Counted from the first letter of the stretch, positions 1 through 16,410 are shown. The stretch is DNA of 64,000 nucleotides from Mercurialis annua (GCF_937616625.2 NC_065575.1:7757501-7821500), one strand, 5' to 3'. The notes: generated from the letters alone by a model not told the origin. Numbers and translations are program-made.

Positions 1-67
1 TGGAAGTAATTCTTGTTATTTCTGTTAATAATTTTCTGCCATCTGGATCAAGCTTATCTAATTGTAA

Positions 68-1947
<1,880 letters not shown>

Positions 1948-3120
1948 CTCATGTGCTGCTTGCTGTTCTTCTTATAAATCATGAACCACAATTATGATTT
2001 GTGGGCTCTGTGCATATGAATTCAATAAAAATTGTAAAATTTATATGAAATGAATTATTAAATAAGTTTATTTGTAAGCGAAATAAACTTTAAAGTAAAA
2101 ATGAATCAAATAAAAAATACATAGAGATTTTGTTTCATTATGTATGTAGTTGGAAAATATAACATATGGAAATTGGAATATATTGAACCAATTCCATTTT
2201 TAAATTTTAATTATAGTGATTTTTTTCTACTTTGTATTTGGTTAGTGGCGGTTTTTTTTTTAAAAATTGACGTGTGTTCATACTGGAGTCGATCCTAGTC
2301 TTAAGTAATCCCATTGTATTTGATTATCAAGTAATTCTAAGTGAATTTTTTGTTTATCAAAAAGAAAAAGCGCAGAGAAATTTTTAGATAAATTCAATTT
2401 ACCACATCATTTATAAATTAAACCAATCACATTATAATATCTCGTTAAAATAATGACAATATTATGATTAAATGTGGTTAGATTTTAATGATAATATTAT
2501 AATATTACCATCATATAAATGAACTGTTATAATATAATTGGTTTAATTTACGGATAATGTGGCATACTCAATCTCTACGTAAGAATTTCTGGTTAGTGCA
2601 AGAAAAGTATTGCTATAGTTTATAAAAGATACAAAGTTTTATATGTAAACCCTATTTTCCTAAAAGACAAAAAGAAGAATAAAAATGAGCAATTAATGCA
2701 TGTCCACTAGCACATCTCTCTCTAACATGTCCAAATGGTAGATGCTTCACACATTGCTTCAAGAATTGGTACATAGACAAATGTGAAATGTTTGTGGCAA
2801 TTATCACGGATTAGTACATCATTTCTTGTTTCGTTACTTCATTTATTTTGGTAATTAAGAAAAGTCCAACAAAATTGTTTGATCAAACATCATTTTTTCA
2901 CATTCATATATCACAACCAATTTAACAAAAGATAGAGCAAAAAGAGTTTCCAATCACGTCTACCTTCAAGTGTTTTAACTTTTAGGAACCCTTTCATATT
3001 GGTATATATGCATCATCAGTTGCATCACCCTTTCATATCATCAATTGCATCACCCTTTCATATCATCAATTGCATCATACTGTTACTACATACTTTTTAA
3101 ATAATTCTAAAAGTATATTT
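1948..3120. other. Intergenic, AT-rich
   Basis: 3' flank of the first reductase gene. An AATAAA at 2024-2029, about 80 nt after the stop codon, is the likely polyadenylation signal. A short direct repeat of the type CATCAATTGCATCACCCTTT recurs near 3010-3070. I see no gene. Confidence 0.6.
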
Positions 3121-3129
3121 TTTTTATTT

Positions 3130-3758
3130 GGCTTAATTCCTTAAAAAAAACCCCACCTTGTATTTTTTTTTCGTTTATACCCTGACCTTGCAAAAACACT
3201 ATTTGTACCCAATTTTGAGTTTTTATGTTTCATCTCTACCCAAAAGCATTAAATTGTACTCTTTTCATTTGAAAAAGAGTTTAAAACAATCCTTCATTTT
3301 TAACTTATATACTAATTAAATATTATTGTTATTAATAGTACAAAAATACCATCTTTTTCAAAAATATTAAAAATAATAATAATTTTTTTAGAAAATATAT
3401 CCGAATTTTTTTTTTCATTTTTTTAATTTTTCTTCATTTTTCTAAAAAATATCTCCGACAAAAAAAATTAAAAATAATAATAATTTTTTTTAATTTTTTA
3501 ATTTTTTTATAAAATTAAAAAAATTAATTAATTATTTGGATGTATTTGATTGTTTTTTAAGTTTAAGGATTTATTTGTATTTTTTAAAATAGAAAAAAAT
3601 ATGTTTTAAACTCTTTTTCAAATGAAAAAAGTACAATTTAATCCTTTTGGGTAGGGATGAAACATAAAAACCCAAAATTGGGTACAAATGGTATTTTTAC
3701 AAGGTCAGGGTATAAACGAAAAAAAATGCAAGGTGAGGTTTTTTTAAGGAATTAAGCC
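3130..3758. mobile_element. Mutator-like MITE, copy A
   Basis: 629 bp with terminal inverted repeats of roughly 170 nt. It starts GGCTTAATTCCTTAAAAA and ends with the complement, ...AAGGAATTAAGCC. Both sides are flanked by the identical 9-mer TTTTTATTT (3121-3129 and 3759-3767), the target-site duplication size of Mutator elements. No coding sequence. A close relative lies at 25655-26279. Confidence 0.85.
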
Positions 3759-3894
3759 TTTTTATTTAAAAGAAGAGTATGTAATATTTATATAAGTTTA
3801 CAATTCAAATTATAGTATATAATTATTTTAATCCATAAAACATGCTAGAAACGTCTTTCTCTTTCCTATAAAATTGGTATATTTATAAAGATTT

Positions 3895-4503
3895 TGGGAC
3901 TGTTTGGTTCAACTGTTTCTTATAACTGATATCTGTTAGCTGTTGCTGATAGCTGTTAGCTGATAGCTGATAGACCATATGTGTTTGGTGAAATTTAATT
4001 AGTTGTTGCTGTTTATATATAAAATGACTGTAAAGGGCATAATTTTTATTTTTATTTATTAAGTTATAAATATATTATATTATATAATATTCAATAAAAA
4101 TATTAAAAAATATTTTTTATAAGAAGGAACATTTAGTTTAAACTTATTTATATATTTTTTTGATAAATTTATGATTTATTTTAAAAACTAATTAAGTTAT
4201 AGTTTTGTTAATATAAATAAATAATTTAAAAATGATTAAAATATTTAAAAATAATTTAATTAACTACATGTATATTAAAAAACAATATATCCTAATAGAG
4301 GTAGTTTTGTCTAAATAATTAAAAATATTGAAAAAGCTATCATCTGTTGGCAAAAAAATTCCAAAATGAAGCTTTTCAAAAAGAAGCTGTTGGAGATTTA
4401 AAAAGCTCCAAAAAACTTTAGAGAATTCTCACCAAACACTTAGTGGAGCTTTTTGAAAAGTAAAATCTAAAAGTTCCATCAAAAAGCTGAACCAAATACT
4501 TAC
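3895..4503. mobile_element. hAT-like MITE
   Basis: Left end contains ACTGTTTGGTTCAACTG; right end contains AAAGCTGAACCAAATAC, its approximate complement. The 8-mers AAAGATTT (3887-3894) and AAAGTTTT (4504-4511) flank it with one mismatch, fitting a hAT 8-bp duplication. The interior is AT-rich and non-coding, with short direct repeats of TGATAGCTGTTAGC near the left end. Confidence 0.65.
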
Positions 4504-4695
4504 AAAGTTTTAACAAAAAGATAATGAAAATGAGAGAATTCAAATGTAAATTAAATTATTACTATTTACATATTTTTCAAAGCAAATTGTTAATTTTGCA
4601 TATTTAAGTAAATAAAGGAAATTTTATACTAAATGTTAAATTTCAAAAAAGAAAATGTTTTTATCATTTTTAGCTAGAAATGAAATTAGTTGATA

Positions 4696-5031
4696 CTTCA
4701 TTCGTTCCGTAAAGATAGAAAAAGTAGCTCTTTCACAAAAATTAAGAAAGTAGTTAACTATAGGTAATTTGTGATAATTTTCCTAAATTTTCTTTTTAAT
4801 TTCTTGAAGTAAATCATAGTAATAAATTAGTGATTCACACAACCCAAAGCCACTATATAAATATTAGCCAATAGAATTTTAGATGCATAAAAAGCAAATA
4901 TTAAAATTTCAAATCAATTAATGTTAATATAAAGGTATTTTAATAATTTTATAATTAACTAACACTATTTTTTTTATTTTTGTGGGATAAAAAAAGTACT
5001 TATTTTTTCTATATTTATGGGACGGAGGGAG
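4696..5031. mobile_element. Stowaway-like (Tc1/mariner) MITE
   Basis: The right end reads GGGACGGAGGGAG and the left end CTTCATTCGTTCCGTAAAG, a decayed complement. Both sides are followed by TA, the Tc1/mariner target dinucleotide. It ends about 135 bp before the TATA box of the downstream reductase, so it lies in that gene's proximal promoter. Confidence 0.7.
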
Positions 5032-5165
5032 TATTAATTAGAAACCAAAACACTTATGGAATCTAAAAACGGCTACCGCCAAACTTTTCGCATCAATGCC
5101 ACAAATGCTGCATTCATACTGACCGGCCAGTCCACATTTCACACTCCCTATCCAATCTTCTCTGC

Positions 5166-5173
5166 TATAAATA
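5166..5173 (+). promoter_or_regulatory. TATA box of alkenal reductase 2
   Basis: TATAAATA lies 88 bp upstream of the chosen ATG at 5254, in a good position for transcription to begin near 5195-5200. The leader that follows is rich in CAAAAT/CAAAAC repeats. Confidence 0.7.
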
Positions 5174-5253
5174 TACCAAAAACAACAATACAAACAAAAT
5201 CAAAATCAAAATCAAAATACCAATCCGAAATTGAACAAGTTTTTTTTGCAACA

Positions 5254-7364
<2,111 letters not shown>

Positions 7365-7450
7365 TACGATTATGGTGTACCGTGTAATGTTCCTTTAAAG
7401 TTACTGATTATGATGTTATATGTTCTGTTTATACAAATGAATGTTTGATC

Positions 7451-7456
7451 AATAAA
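7451..7456 (+). other. Polyadenylation signal of alkenal reductase 2
   Basis: AATAAA about 87 nt after the stop codon. The next gene converges from the other strand and ends at 7907, so only about 540 bp of shared 3' flank separates the two stop codons. Confidence 0.6.
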
Positions 7457-7906
7457 GAACTTCTCACAAGCTCAGAACTTTCTTTTATCATAATGGGTTC
7501 TTTAACCTTAACTATCCATTTTATAATTGTCAATTAACTCTCAATAGTTAGTTTTTAAAATTTATGTAATTAATCTAACTGATAAAATTGATAATTTTAT
7601 GAAATTAATTGATCAAATTCAAGAATTTACTTGGATATAATTGAAAAATTGTTTGCACTGTGATATGAACCGTCACATGCCCATTGAAAAATAACTTGTT
7701 CTGTAAACCAAATAAAACTTGCAGACTCGAATGTGATTCATCTCCATGTTCTGTAAACCAAACTATAGATCACTAATCTATTCATACCCGCAAAACCTTG
7801 GCCCTAACAATATATAATATACACATTGTTCTTATGTGCATGGCACAGTACGCATCTCATCAGAAAACAAAAATTTGATTCCAGAAAAAGCCTCGTCAAG
7901 TTCTCA

Positions 7907-10900
7907 TCATATTGGAAAAGAATATCCACGAAGGTATTTAGAATCGACACCTGACTCGCGCACCGATGCTATACGCCCTGTTCTTGCCACCTAAATAACA
8001 CAAGAAAATGCAGTTTCTTTAATAAGCAAAATATATTAAGGTAGCATTATTGCTACATGCAGAAACCATTTGCAGCTGATGCATGATCGTTACAAGTGTA
8101 TATATTTTTAACTATTCTTTGTATTAGAGAAGATAATAAAACTACAGTTAGAGTTTCACCAAATGTTTAAAAAAATTAGATGGTCTGATTATTTGATATG
8201 GTATCAAAGTCTCTATAATGAAAAAGGTCTAAAGTTTGATCTTTAACAACTATCATTTGATTGATTAATTAATTATTTGAGCACAATGTAAGACGGACTT
8301 GTATGATTATTTTTGAGTGGATTGGTTATTTAACGGAGAGAAAGGAGAATAGTACTACCCAGTTACAGGACATTTTTCATTTGAGTATACTTAAAATTGA
8401 AAGTAAGATATAGGAAACAGACCTCGCAAATGCCATAAGGCTCCAACAACCTCTGCAGCGCAACCATTTTATCCAAATCTCCAGTAAGCTGGAAGGAGCA
8501 TTGAAACCAAATTCATCAGTTTAGGACAGAGTAAGCAACCAAATCAAGGCTCAAATTAAAGCAGGACAGCTTCATGCAAAAACCATTGGATCTTAAAAAG
8601 AAAAGTGTAGATTGACATAACCAAGGAAAACTAAGCTACTTGCCTCAAGAGTTATTGTGTGGTCGGACACATCAACAGCCTTGGCCCTGAAAATAGTAGC
8701 TATGTCCAGGACATCACGTCGAGCAGCAGCATTCACAGCGATCTTTATCAACATCAATTCTCTCTCAGCAAACGGCAAGTGTGTAAGATCTCGAACCTGA
8801 AGAAGTCACCACATTGCACATTTGAATGCAATTGTTAACATTAATTCAACAAATTGTTTGACCTCATTGAAATTAGAGTGATTCATAAACAAGTCAAGCA
8901 GAGAGAAAAGTTTAAGATTTCAGGTCTGGCATATTTTCTGGTTGGGAAATAGGATGACAAATTGAGATCGGACAGTATGTGATTGATATCACAATGGTTT
9001 CCCTTCCGAAAAAGCTATTTAATCTTCCTTACCTCATGAAGATCTATTAGCTTATAAAGTTGCTGCACCAACTTGCTAATTGATTCATCAGTACCAGGCA
9101 CAACTGTTGTAATTCGAGAGAGGCCCTCAGTTTCGGCATGTCCAACAGCCAAACTCTGATGCAAATGCAAAAACAGAGCATTAGAGAACTACTTTTTTAA
9201 CCTTAACAGGGTAGTCACCCACAAAGAGACGAGAAAAAGACCAAAACTACCTGAATGTTATAGCCCCTTCGAGCAAATACCCCTGTAACAATGTTAAGGA
9301 CTCCAGGAGAATCATTTACGAGCATGGTTAATGTGTGAGATCGAAGTCCAGTTGTCTGAAATAATAACCAAGTCGATTTTAAATATGTCAATGGAAATAA
9401 ATTTTTCAGCACAATCCTGTCCCAGCAAATCCCAAGAAATCAATTTTACAAAGACAGAAACTGAAACCAATAACCGTTGGAATAAACATGAAAGCACCAA
9501 ATCATCAGTAAACAGCACACACATTTTTGCTATGAATACCAGTTGGCATAAATATGAATACAAATTAAGTAAAGAACATTGATACTAAGCCCACTCTAGT
9601 GTTGCACTAATCTTCAACATCTTATATGTCCATTACTTTATTTAGATTAAAAAAGCTTTAGATAGAGAAGAGGGAAGAGGGGTTACATAAAAGCAGAAGA
9701 AGTGCTAAGCAAAAATAAGCAATCTTACATCTTCCTCATTAAGAACGCCCCAATGAGCATCAAGAACTTGGGTAACAGCATAGCTATCAGATGACTCCAC
9801 TGGATAAACATCACCCTGGATTACATGGAAAAGAGATGGAGTAAAATATTTGCTCATAATACAGTAATAAGAAATCAGGTATCAGTCTATTCTATCAATT
9901 ACAGTTGTAACTGCACAAGTCAGTTGAAAAAAAGTTGATTTTCAAAACATTGTGCTTGCAAATGCATCCACCTATGGTTTTTAAATGGATAAAATTGAAA
10001 ACCCAATTTAACTACTACCATCTATGTGATGCTAAGAAAAAAACTAACACGCCGAAACATTGAAACAGAGTTGGGCATAAGCACAAAATGTTTTTGACAA
10101 ACCAAAATTATATAAAAGTATAAAATAAAAGGTATGAACACCAAAAATCAAACAACTTAGTTACGATAAGATTTCCATTGGTTAGTAGATAAATATAGGT
10201 CCAAAGTCTAAATTATATGCAGATACTCATTTCAAACAATTAAATTTTCTGGAGAACAATAAAATGAAACATCTATTTCAAGCAACTCAGATATAAATAT
10301 GATCTAGACAAACATTCATCCAACATATAAATCATGCTAAGCTACTCACTTCAACTGTAAATATTCTGCCAAGAAAATGATATTTTGACACACTTTTGAA
10401 AAACTTATTGTCATTGAAAAAAAAAAAGTTGAACAAACTTGTGCAGGAACATAAAATCAAAAACACAAACATCGAGAATCTAAGAAAAAGGAAATGTAAT
10501 ATTTAATAAATGCAAACACGGAGGTAGAGGATTAGAAATTGGATGTAAAGGATGCATAAGAATGGAAAGAAAGAAGTTATCCATCACTTGTGTACAAAAT
10601 GATGTATCAAAAAACAAGGTGTCCTAATAACTCAAGTGGCGTAATCTGGAATTAGAAACACTAGATGTTCCACCATTCAGTTATAAGTGATGTTGAATTC
10701 AACTAAGTTACATCTATCATTCCATGCCCAGTAGATTCTCGAATCTACCACTTTTTAAAAACATGGACAAATGCAAGCCTCAGAGACTCGGCTAATAATC
10801 ACCGACGGTCCTCGACTTTTACCCCAAGCTTCCCAAAACCCCCTATACTTTCAAAAGCTTCCCTAAACCCCCCAACCTTTGTGGCGGCGCCATTCACGGC

Positions 10901-13900
10901 CCTTATAGACGAAAATACCCCTCAGCGCCGTCATTTTTTGGCGGCTGTCATTTAAAAAAAAAAAAAAAAAATTGGCGGCGCCAGGTCAGCTGACACGTCA
11001 TTAAATATCTAAAAAAAAATTAAAACACCCAAAATACCCCTAAACACTCAATCAAATCGAACCACACCAATCGAACCTAACCCACCCGGTCAATTTTTCA
11101 ATCACCGTAGCCCGCCGCCATAGTCCACCACCGTCGGCCGCCGCCCTCCGGGCATCTGTTCTTGAAGGAACAGATCGTTCCTTCAAGCTGTTCTTGAAGG
11201 AAAGGAACGATCTGTTCCTTCAAGAACAGAGCTGTTCCTTCAAGAACAGAGCTGTTCTTGAAGGAACAGAGCTGTTCTTGAAGGAACAGATCGTTCCTTC
11301 AAGAACAGCTTGAAGGAACAGATCGTTCCTTCAAGAACAGATCTTGAAGGAACGATCTGTTCCTTCAAGATCCGTTCTTGAAGGAACGATCTGTTCCTTC
11401 AAGAACAGATCTGTTCTTGAAGGAACAGATCGTTCCTTCAAGAACAGATCTTGAAGGAACAGTCGTTCCTTCAAGCGTCTTCTCAGACGAGCTGAGAAGA
11501 CCACCGGTTGGTCTTCTCAGCTCGTCTGAGAAGACGACCCAGGTCGTCTTCTCAGGTGAGAAGGCGACCCAGCTGGGTCGTCTTCTCACCTGAGAAGACG
11601 ACCGGAGAGGTCGGATGGGTTGGGCCGAGTGGGATGGGTCGGGTGGGTTGGGTGTTGGGTTGATGATTTTGGTTAGGGTAGATTTTTTTTTCAAATATTA
11701 ATTTGGGGGTATTTTGGGTTTTTCAAATTTTTAGTGTATTTTGATGACGTGTCAGCTGACCTGGCGCCGCCAAATTTTTTTTTTTTTTTTTAAATGACAG
11801 CCGCCAAAAAATGACGGCGCTGAGGGGTATTTTCGTCTATAAGGGCCGTGAATGGCGCCGCCACAAAGGTTGGGGGGTTTAGGGAAGCTTTTGAAAGTAT
11901 AGGGGGTTTTGGGAAGCTTGGGGTAAAAGTCGAGGACCGTCGGTGATTATTAGCCCAGAGACTCGTAAAAGGTTTTGATAATATAAAATGAGTACAAACA
12001 CAATTTCTAGGCGAAAATCAAAATGTTAAGCTTACAGAAGTTCATACCCCTGCAGACATCTGATCTTCACCTACAACTACCCTGCTTTTAGACCCCAAAA
12101 GAGCATCATTTTGTCTTATTTCTCCAAGATCGGGATATGAAGCAGCTGAAAATCGCCAAAAGGGAGCACATTCACCCATTTTTTCCCTTCTCAATGCAAT
12201 CTATTAAAAGCAATAGGATCAGGAATTAGCACCATCCTGCATGTAGGCATTAACCAACATGAGTAAGCAATGAACAAGAAAATTATGAGACAACCTTCCC
12301 AGTTCTTGCAATTTCTCTGATTCCAAACTTGCTTAGGTTTCTCTGAACAGCAACCATCTTTCCTGGATCTCCAGTTACCTATCATATGTATTGAAACTTT
12401 TTCACTAGAAATTTATGACTCCACACGGACAAACAAATTCAAAAGTTCAAATAATTTTCAGTCAACAAAATGCATTATACAGAAAAGTAAGTGTTTTGCG
12501 GATAAATTTTAAAAATAAAATTCAATTATACTCAAAATCACACTTCAAAACCCGTAATAGTTTCACGATGTACAATGTTTCCTATAGCACAATATGATGA
12601 ACAGAAGGCGTGTTTATCCCATACAACCGTTGTGCCACGTCAATTTTACAACAAGCCAATGAGCATTTGCGATAAGAAATCTTTTAATTATTACTTAAAT
12701 TTTTTATCATCCAATTTTCCACATGCCTAACGCACTTTTGGTTTGTTGCTCGAATGACATAGCACATCGGTAGTGTTGTATGATTTTCCCAGAAGAAGAT
12801 ATAGGAAAGGTCATAAACAACAAACAAACAAGTAAAAGAAAACAAATTTCACAGATTTTAAAATTATCCATATATAACACAAAAAAGGGACTGACAACGA
12901 GTATTTCATGCCAAATTCAACCATGAAACTCGTTCTAGAGCGACAATACATAGCAAACCGACATTCACAAGTTATTACCAATTCCTGTTTATGGCAATTG
13001 ACATCTTTGAAGATGAAATACCTGCTTGTTGTAACACAAAAAACTGCATTGTGGCAGGAAGCAAGACAAATGAAAACACCTTAAAACACTCTTCTACAGC
13101 TAAGTACATGCAATGGAGCCTTAGATAGCTAACTGAAAGATGATAACAAATTTATGTGATCAAGAAAAACAGAACACTTATGATGATTTTTGCAAGAAGT
13201 GTAGTCGAAAACACTAGTAACTGGAAAGAATAAGCTCGACAAAGCAAAGAATTTATATGAATGTTCAATAAGCTCAATGTACTTATATATGTTGGATTGG
13301 ATCAATTGAGAACATGGTACTCAGAAATCCATAGCAAAGTCAAATTATGACAAATCAAACTTCATGTGAAGGAAAAAAATTCCAGAATTTGTGGAAATTT
13401 ACCTCTTTTTAACTCTGATACATGGGCCAAATTGTTACCAATATCAGTTACTATAACTATTTTATAATTTGTGAGCATGGTTATTCAGAAACCGTGACCT
13501 ACTGAATGTCCATGGCAATGGAACATACTTGTAATAATTCCTATGTTTAAAAGTCAGCACATAACAGAAAATACTATCAACGGATGGTATTATACAATGC
13601 AATTTTCATATTCTAGAGACTAATGAACAAATACATTCGAACAAGTGGAGCAAGTTTGAAGAGGTGGACAATTGGTAATATTTGATAGAGTGATGTCAAC
13701 AACAAGATTCAATCAAGTTTTTCGTTGGCTCAAGGTTACACAAGTACCGAACTACCTGATGCTGAAAATACAACTTGATAGAGTATAAATATTAGGATAC
13801 ACCAAAGAGTATTATCAACAAAAGGTAAAATCTCCTACATTTATGATCAGCTGCGGTATAAAGAATATGCTTGTGGATGTATACAGTTAGTACTTACTTT

Positions 13901-15347
13901 ATTCACATCTATCCCTATCACCTACGTGTTTAGGAAATTCAGCCTAAAACTGGTTTTCTCATGGAGTCACTTGTCTAAATCATTTAAGCTAATACGCAAT
14001 ACAGTAAGATATAATACATTCATGTTCACATGCTTAATGATTTTTTATTCTACTTTCATGGAGAAGTTTACAAATTTTTACCTCAATTGTTAATGAGTGC
14101 TCTGAAATATCCACAATTTTTGCTCTGAAAATGTCCACCAACCACATGATCTGAAAATTATTCAAGGAACAAAAACAACTAGCTGACTTTCTTTTGGAAC
14201 TAACAAAGACAATTAATAGTCAACAACCACAGCGTCACTATATAATTACCTCAGCACGGTAATTAGGATCCGCATTCACTTTTATTAGCATTAGCTCGCG
14301 TTCCACTTGTGGCTCACTGGAAAGATCTTCAACCTAGATATCCATTTATGATTGTCATACAAACAAAATACAAGATAGAAGTGAATGGCACGAGTTTCTT
14401 TCTTTTAAAGGATAATTGATTATGGCTACCTTTTCATACGGCATCAACGTAGAATTGGAATTGGATGTTACTTATCTTTATTCTACTATTGACTAATAAA
14501 AAGACGCAAAATCTAAAATGTGCAGAAAGATTATTAATCACTGAAAAAAAGACAAAATATTCTTATTTATATTGCAAACCTTCATAACATTGACTAGCTT
14601 CTGAAGCTGCTCGACAACTTGCTGTAGGACTCTTTCAGTTCCGGAAACAACTATAGTGAAAAGAGCCTTATCCTTATTTAAACCAACAGCAAGAGATTCA
14701 ATATTGTACCCTCTCCTTGCAAAAACGCCAGCAATCCTATTAATCATACCACTTTCGTCCCCGACATATACAGAGATTGTATGCCTCCTAACTCTGAAAT
14801 AGTTCAATACCAACAAAAAAAAAAGCAACAGATCAATAATTAACAAAATCAAGAAAACTGAATCATTCAGCTTCAAATGTTTTATACCTTTGTTTGGCAA
14901 GTCTATAAATGCAAGAATTCAGTTCTTTTACATCAATTAGGGCATTTTGAAATAATTGAAACTATGCTAAAACAGACAAAAAAAATCAAGAATTCATTTC
15001 ATTTCATATCAATTAACCTATTATACATGAATTCTTCGACATAATGCATAGAATAATCATAAATTAGGATGACCCAGGTGAGGAATTAAAGCTATTGGAT
15101 GTTGAACATTAAAAAGATTATAACAGTGACATACTTGGAGGAGGTGGCAGGAGGAGGAGGAGGAGCAGAGCCATTACTGGACAAAACGGCGTTGTTTTGG
15201 TGATTATCAGCAGATGATGCTGATGTTGCAGAGACTATGGATTTGCTTCTAGGCTGATAGTAATTGGGGTTTGTGGATTTAGAGATTGCTAAGGAAATGG
15301 GTAGTGTTCTTCTTGAGACTCCAATTGTACTGCTGAGAATGCAATCC

Positions 15348-15381
<34 letters not shown>

Positions 15382-15430
15382 GTTTTAGGGTGTGGAGTGT
15401 GACGGAGCTAGTCGAAGCTACAGCCGCCAT
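7907..15430 (-). CDS. Acetohydroxyacid (acetolactate) synthase regulatory small subunit, plastid
   Basis: Regulatory partner of AHAS, the first enzyme of Val/Leu/Ile synthesis in plastids; it stimulates the catalytic subunit and confers feedback inhibition. Twelve exons on the minus strand: 15430-15135, 14793-14580, 14333-14250, 14150-14082, 12378-12295, 12200-12048, 9815-9729, 9355-9251, 9155-9033, 8796-8644, 8488-8423, 7990-7907; sum 1518 nt, 505 aa. Exon 1 encodes a Ser-rich plastid transit peptide ([18 protein letters not shown] then a run of serines). Two homologous small-subunit repeats follow, each opening with an ACT domain: [20 protein letters not shown] with [12 protein letters not shown] (about 99-300), and [20 protein letters not shown] with RRGYNIQSLAVG (about 331-505). 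The C-terminus is [16 protein letters not shown]. The intron after exon 10 is GC-AG. Mutator-like elements lie in intron 6 and just upstream of the ATG. Confidence 0.94.
10790..11955. mobile_element. Mutator-like foldback element in AHAS intron 6
   Basis: 1166 bp. The ends read GGCTAATAATCACC and its exact complement GGTGATTATTAGCC, and inverted arms of about 190 nt are nearly perfect. The identical 9-mer CAGAGACTC flanks it at 10781-10789 and 11956-11964, a Mutator-type target duplication. The arms include GACAGCCGCCAAAAAATGACG and a short poly(A)/poly(T). The centre is a palindromic array (separate entry). There is no transposase, so it is non-autonomous. It lies inside the intron between AHAS exons 6 and 7 and does not touch their splice sites. 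Confidence 0.92.
11150..11605. repeat. Palindromic array, core of foldback element
   Basis: Dense array of short overlapping palindromes. The first part is built from CTTGAAGGAACGATC and its complement GATCGTTCCTTCAAG, repeated more than ten times with small changes. The second part is built from GAAGACGAGCTGAGAAGACC-like units and complements around AGCTCGTCTTCTCAG. Either strand reads almost the same, so open frames here are an effect of symmetry, not genes. Confidence 0.9.
15348..15381. repeat. (GAT)n microsatellite coding for poly-Ser
   Basis: Eleven or so GAT units on the + strand are read on the minus strand as TCA serine codons inside the AHAS transit peptide, giving an uninterrupted serine run. 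It is a likely length-polymorphic site; transit peptides tolerate this. Confidence 0.9.
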
Positions 15431-15519
15431 TGTCAGAGTGAGTAGGTGTTGGGTGTTGCAGACGGGAGACCTTCTATTGGTAGTAACGAACTGTTTGTTT
15501 TTTCTTTTCTTTTCTTTTT

Positions 15520-16410
15520 GGCTAATAATCACCGAGGGTTCTCGACTTTTACCCTAATCTTCTTTAAACCCCCTATACTTTCAAAAGTTTCCCGAAACCC
15601 CCCAGACTTTATGACGGCTCCTCCCACGGTCCATATGGACGAAACTACCATTTAATTTTTGGCGGCTGTCATTTGTTTTTGAAAAAAAAAATAGTGGCGC
15701 CATATGTCAGTTAACACGTCATTTATTGTCAATAAAAAATTAAAACATCCAAAATACCCCCTAAAAGAATTAAACCAAATCAAAATTTAACCACACGTAA
15801 TCAAACCCAACCCGCCGGTCAACCAATTTACCACCGACCGCCGCCCGCCAACCCGAACCACTCACCGCCGCCCGCCAACCCAGACCACTCATCGCCACCC
15901 GCCGCCGACCAAACCGATCTGTTCTTGGAGAAAACGGGTAACAACCCGTCTTCTCAAGATCTGGGAAGACGAGCAGCAGCTCGTCTTCTCAGGTGAGAAG
16001 GGGAAGACGAGCAGCACCTCGTCTTCTCCCCTGATAAGACGAGTTGATGCTCGTCTTCCAAGATCTGAGAGGACGAGCTGTTGCTCGTCTTCTCATATTT
16101 GAGAAGTCGGACGTCTTCTCAGGTGAGAAGACGACGAGCTTTGTCGTTTTCTCACCTGAGAAGATGACCAGAGACGGGTTCGGTTGCGGCTCTGAGAAGA
16201 CGAGCTACTGCTCGTCTTCTCAGAAACGGTCGTCTTCTCAAGTGAGAAGACGATGAACTTGGTCGTTTTCTCATCTGAGAAGATGACCGCAGGCGGGTTC
16301 GGTTGCAATGATTGGTTGCTTTGAATGTGTTGATTTGGTTTGATTTTTTATTTTTATTTTTAATTAAATTATAATAGTTGTAGGGGTGTTTTGGGTGTTT
16401 CAATTTTTTT
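15520..16410. mobile_element. Second foldback Mutator-like element, truncated, 89 bp upstream of AHAS start codon
   Basis: The left end GGCTAATAATCACCGAGGG and the next 150 nt match the left arm of the element at 10790-11955 (shared ACTTTTACCC, CCCCCTATACTTTCAAAAG, GGCGGCTGTCATTTG). Only the inner part of the right arm is present (GGGGTGTTTTGGGTGTTTCAA). It stops near 16410 where another MITE begins, so the terminal repeat on that side is lost. The core at 15905-16300 is palindromic. It separates the AHAS leader from whatever promoter originally lay upstream. Confidence 0.8.
15905..16300. repeat. Palindromic array, core of truncated foldback element
   Basis: Repeated complementary blocks GAAGACGAGC / GCTCGTCTTC and TTCTCAGGTGAGAAG. 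The unit resembles the second half of the array at 11150-11605 but is arranged differently, and the GAAGGAAC unit of that array is absent. Confidence 0.88.

Noticed and set aside
5056..5253. Upstream extension of the reductase 2 frame (66 extra codons)
   Set aside because: It runs through the TATA box and leader; the family N-terminus MAEEAISNKRV begins at 5254.
11150..11605. CRISPR-like regularly repeated array
   Set aside because: Units are overlapping palindromes with no unique spacers, lie within a transposon in a plant intron, and no cas-like gene exists.
15264..15655. Two plus-strand frames over the start of the AHAS gene
   Set aside because: They are the complement of the poly-Ser transit peptide (a poly-Asp run) and part of the foldback arm.
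16044..16403. Frames on both strands rich in Ser/Arg repeats
   Set aside because: Translation of the palindromic core of the truncated foldback element.
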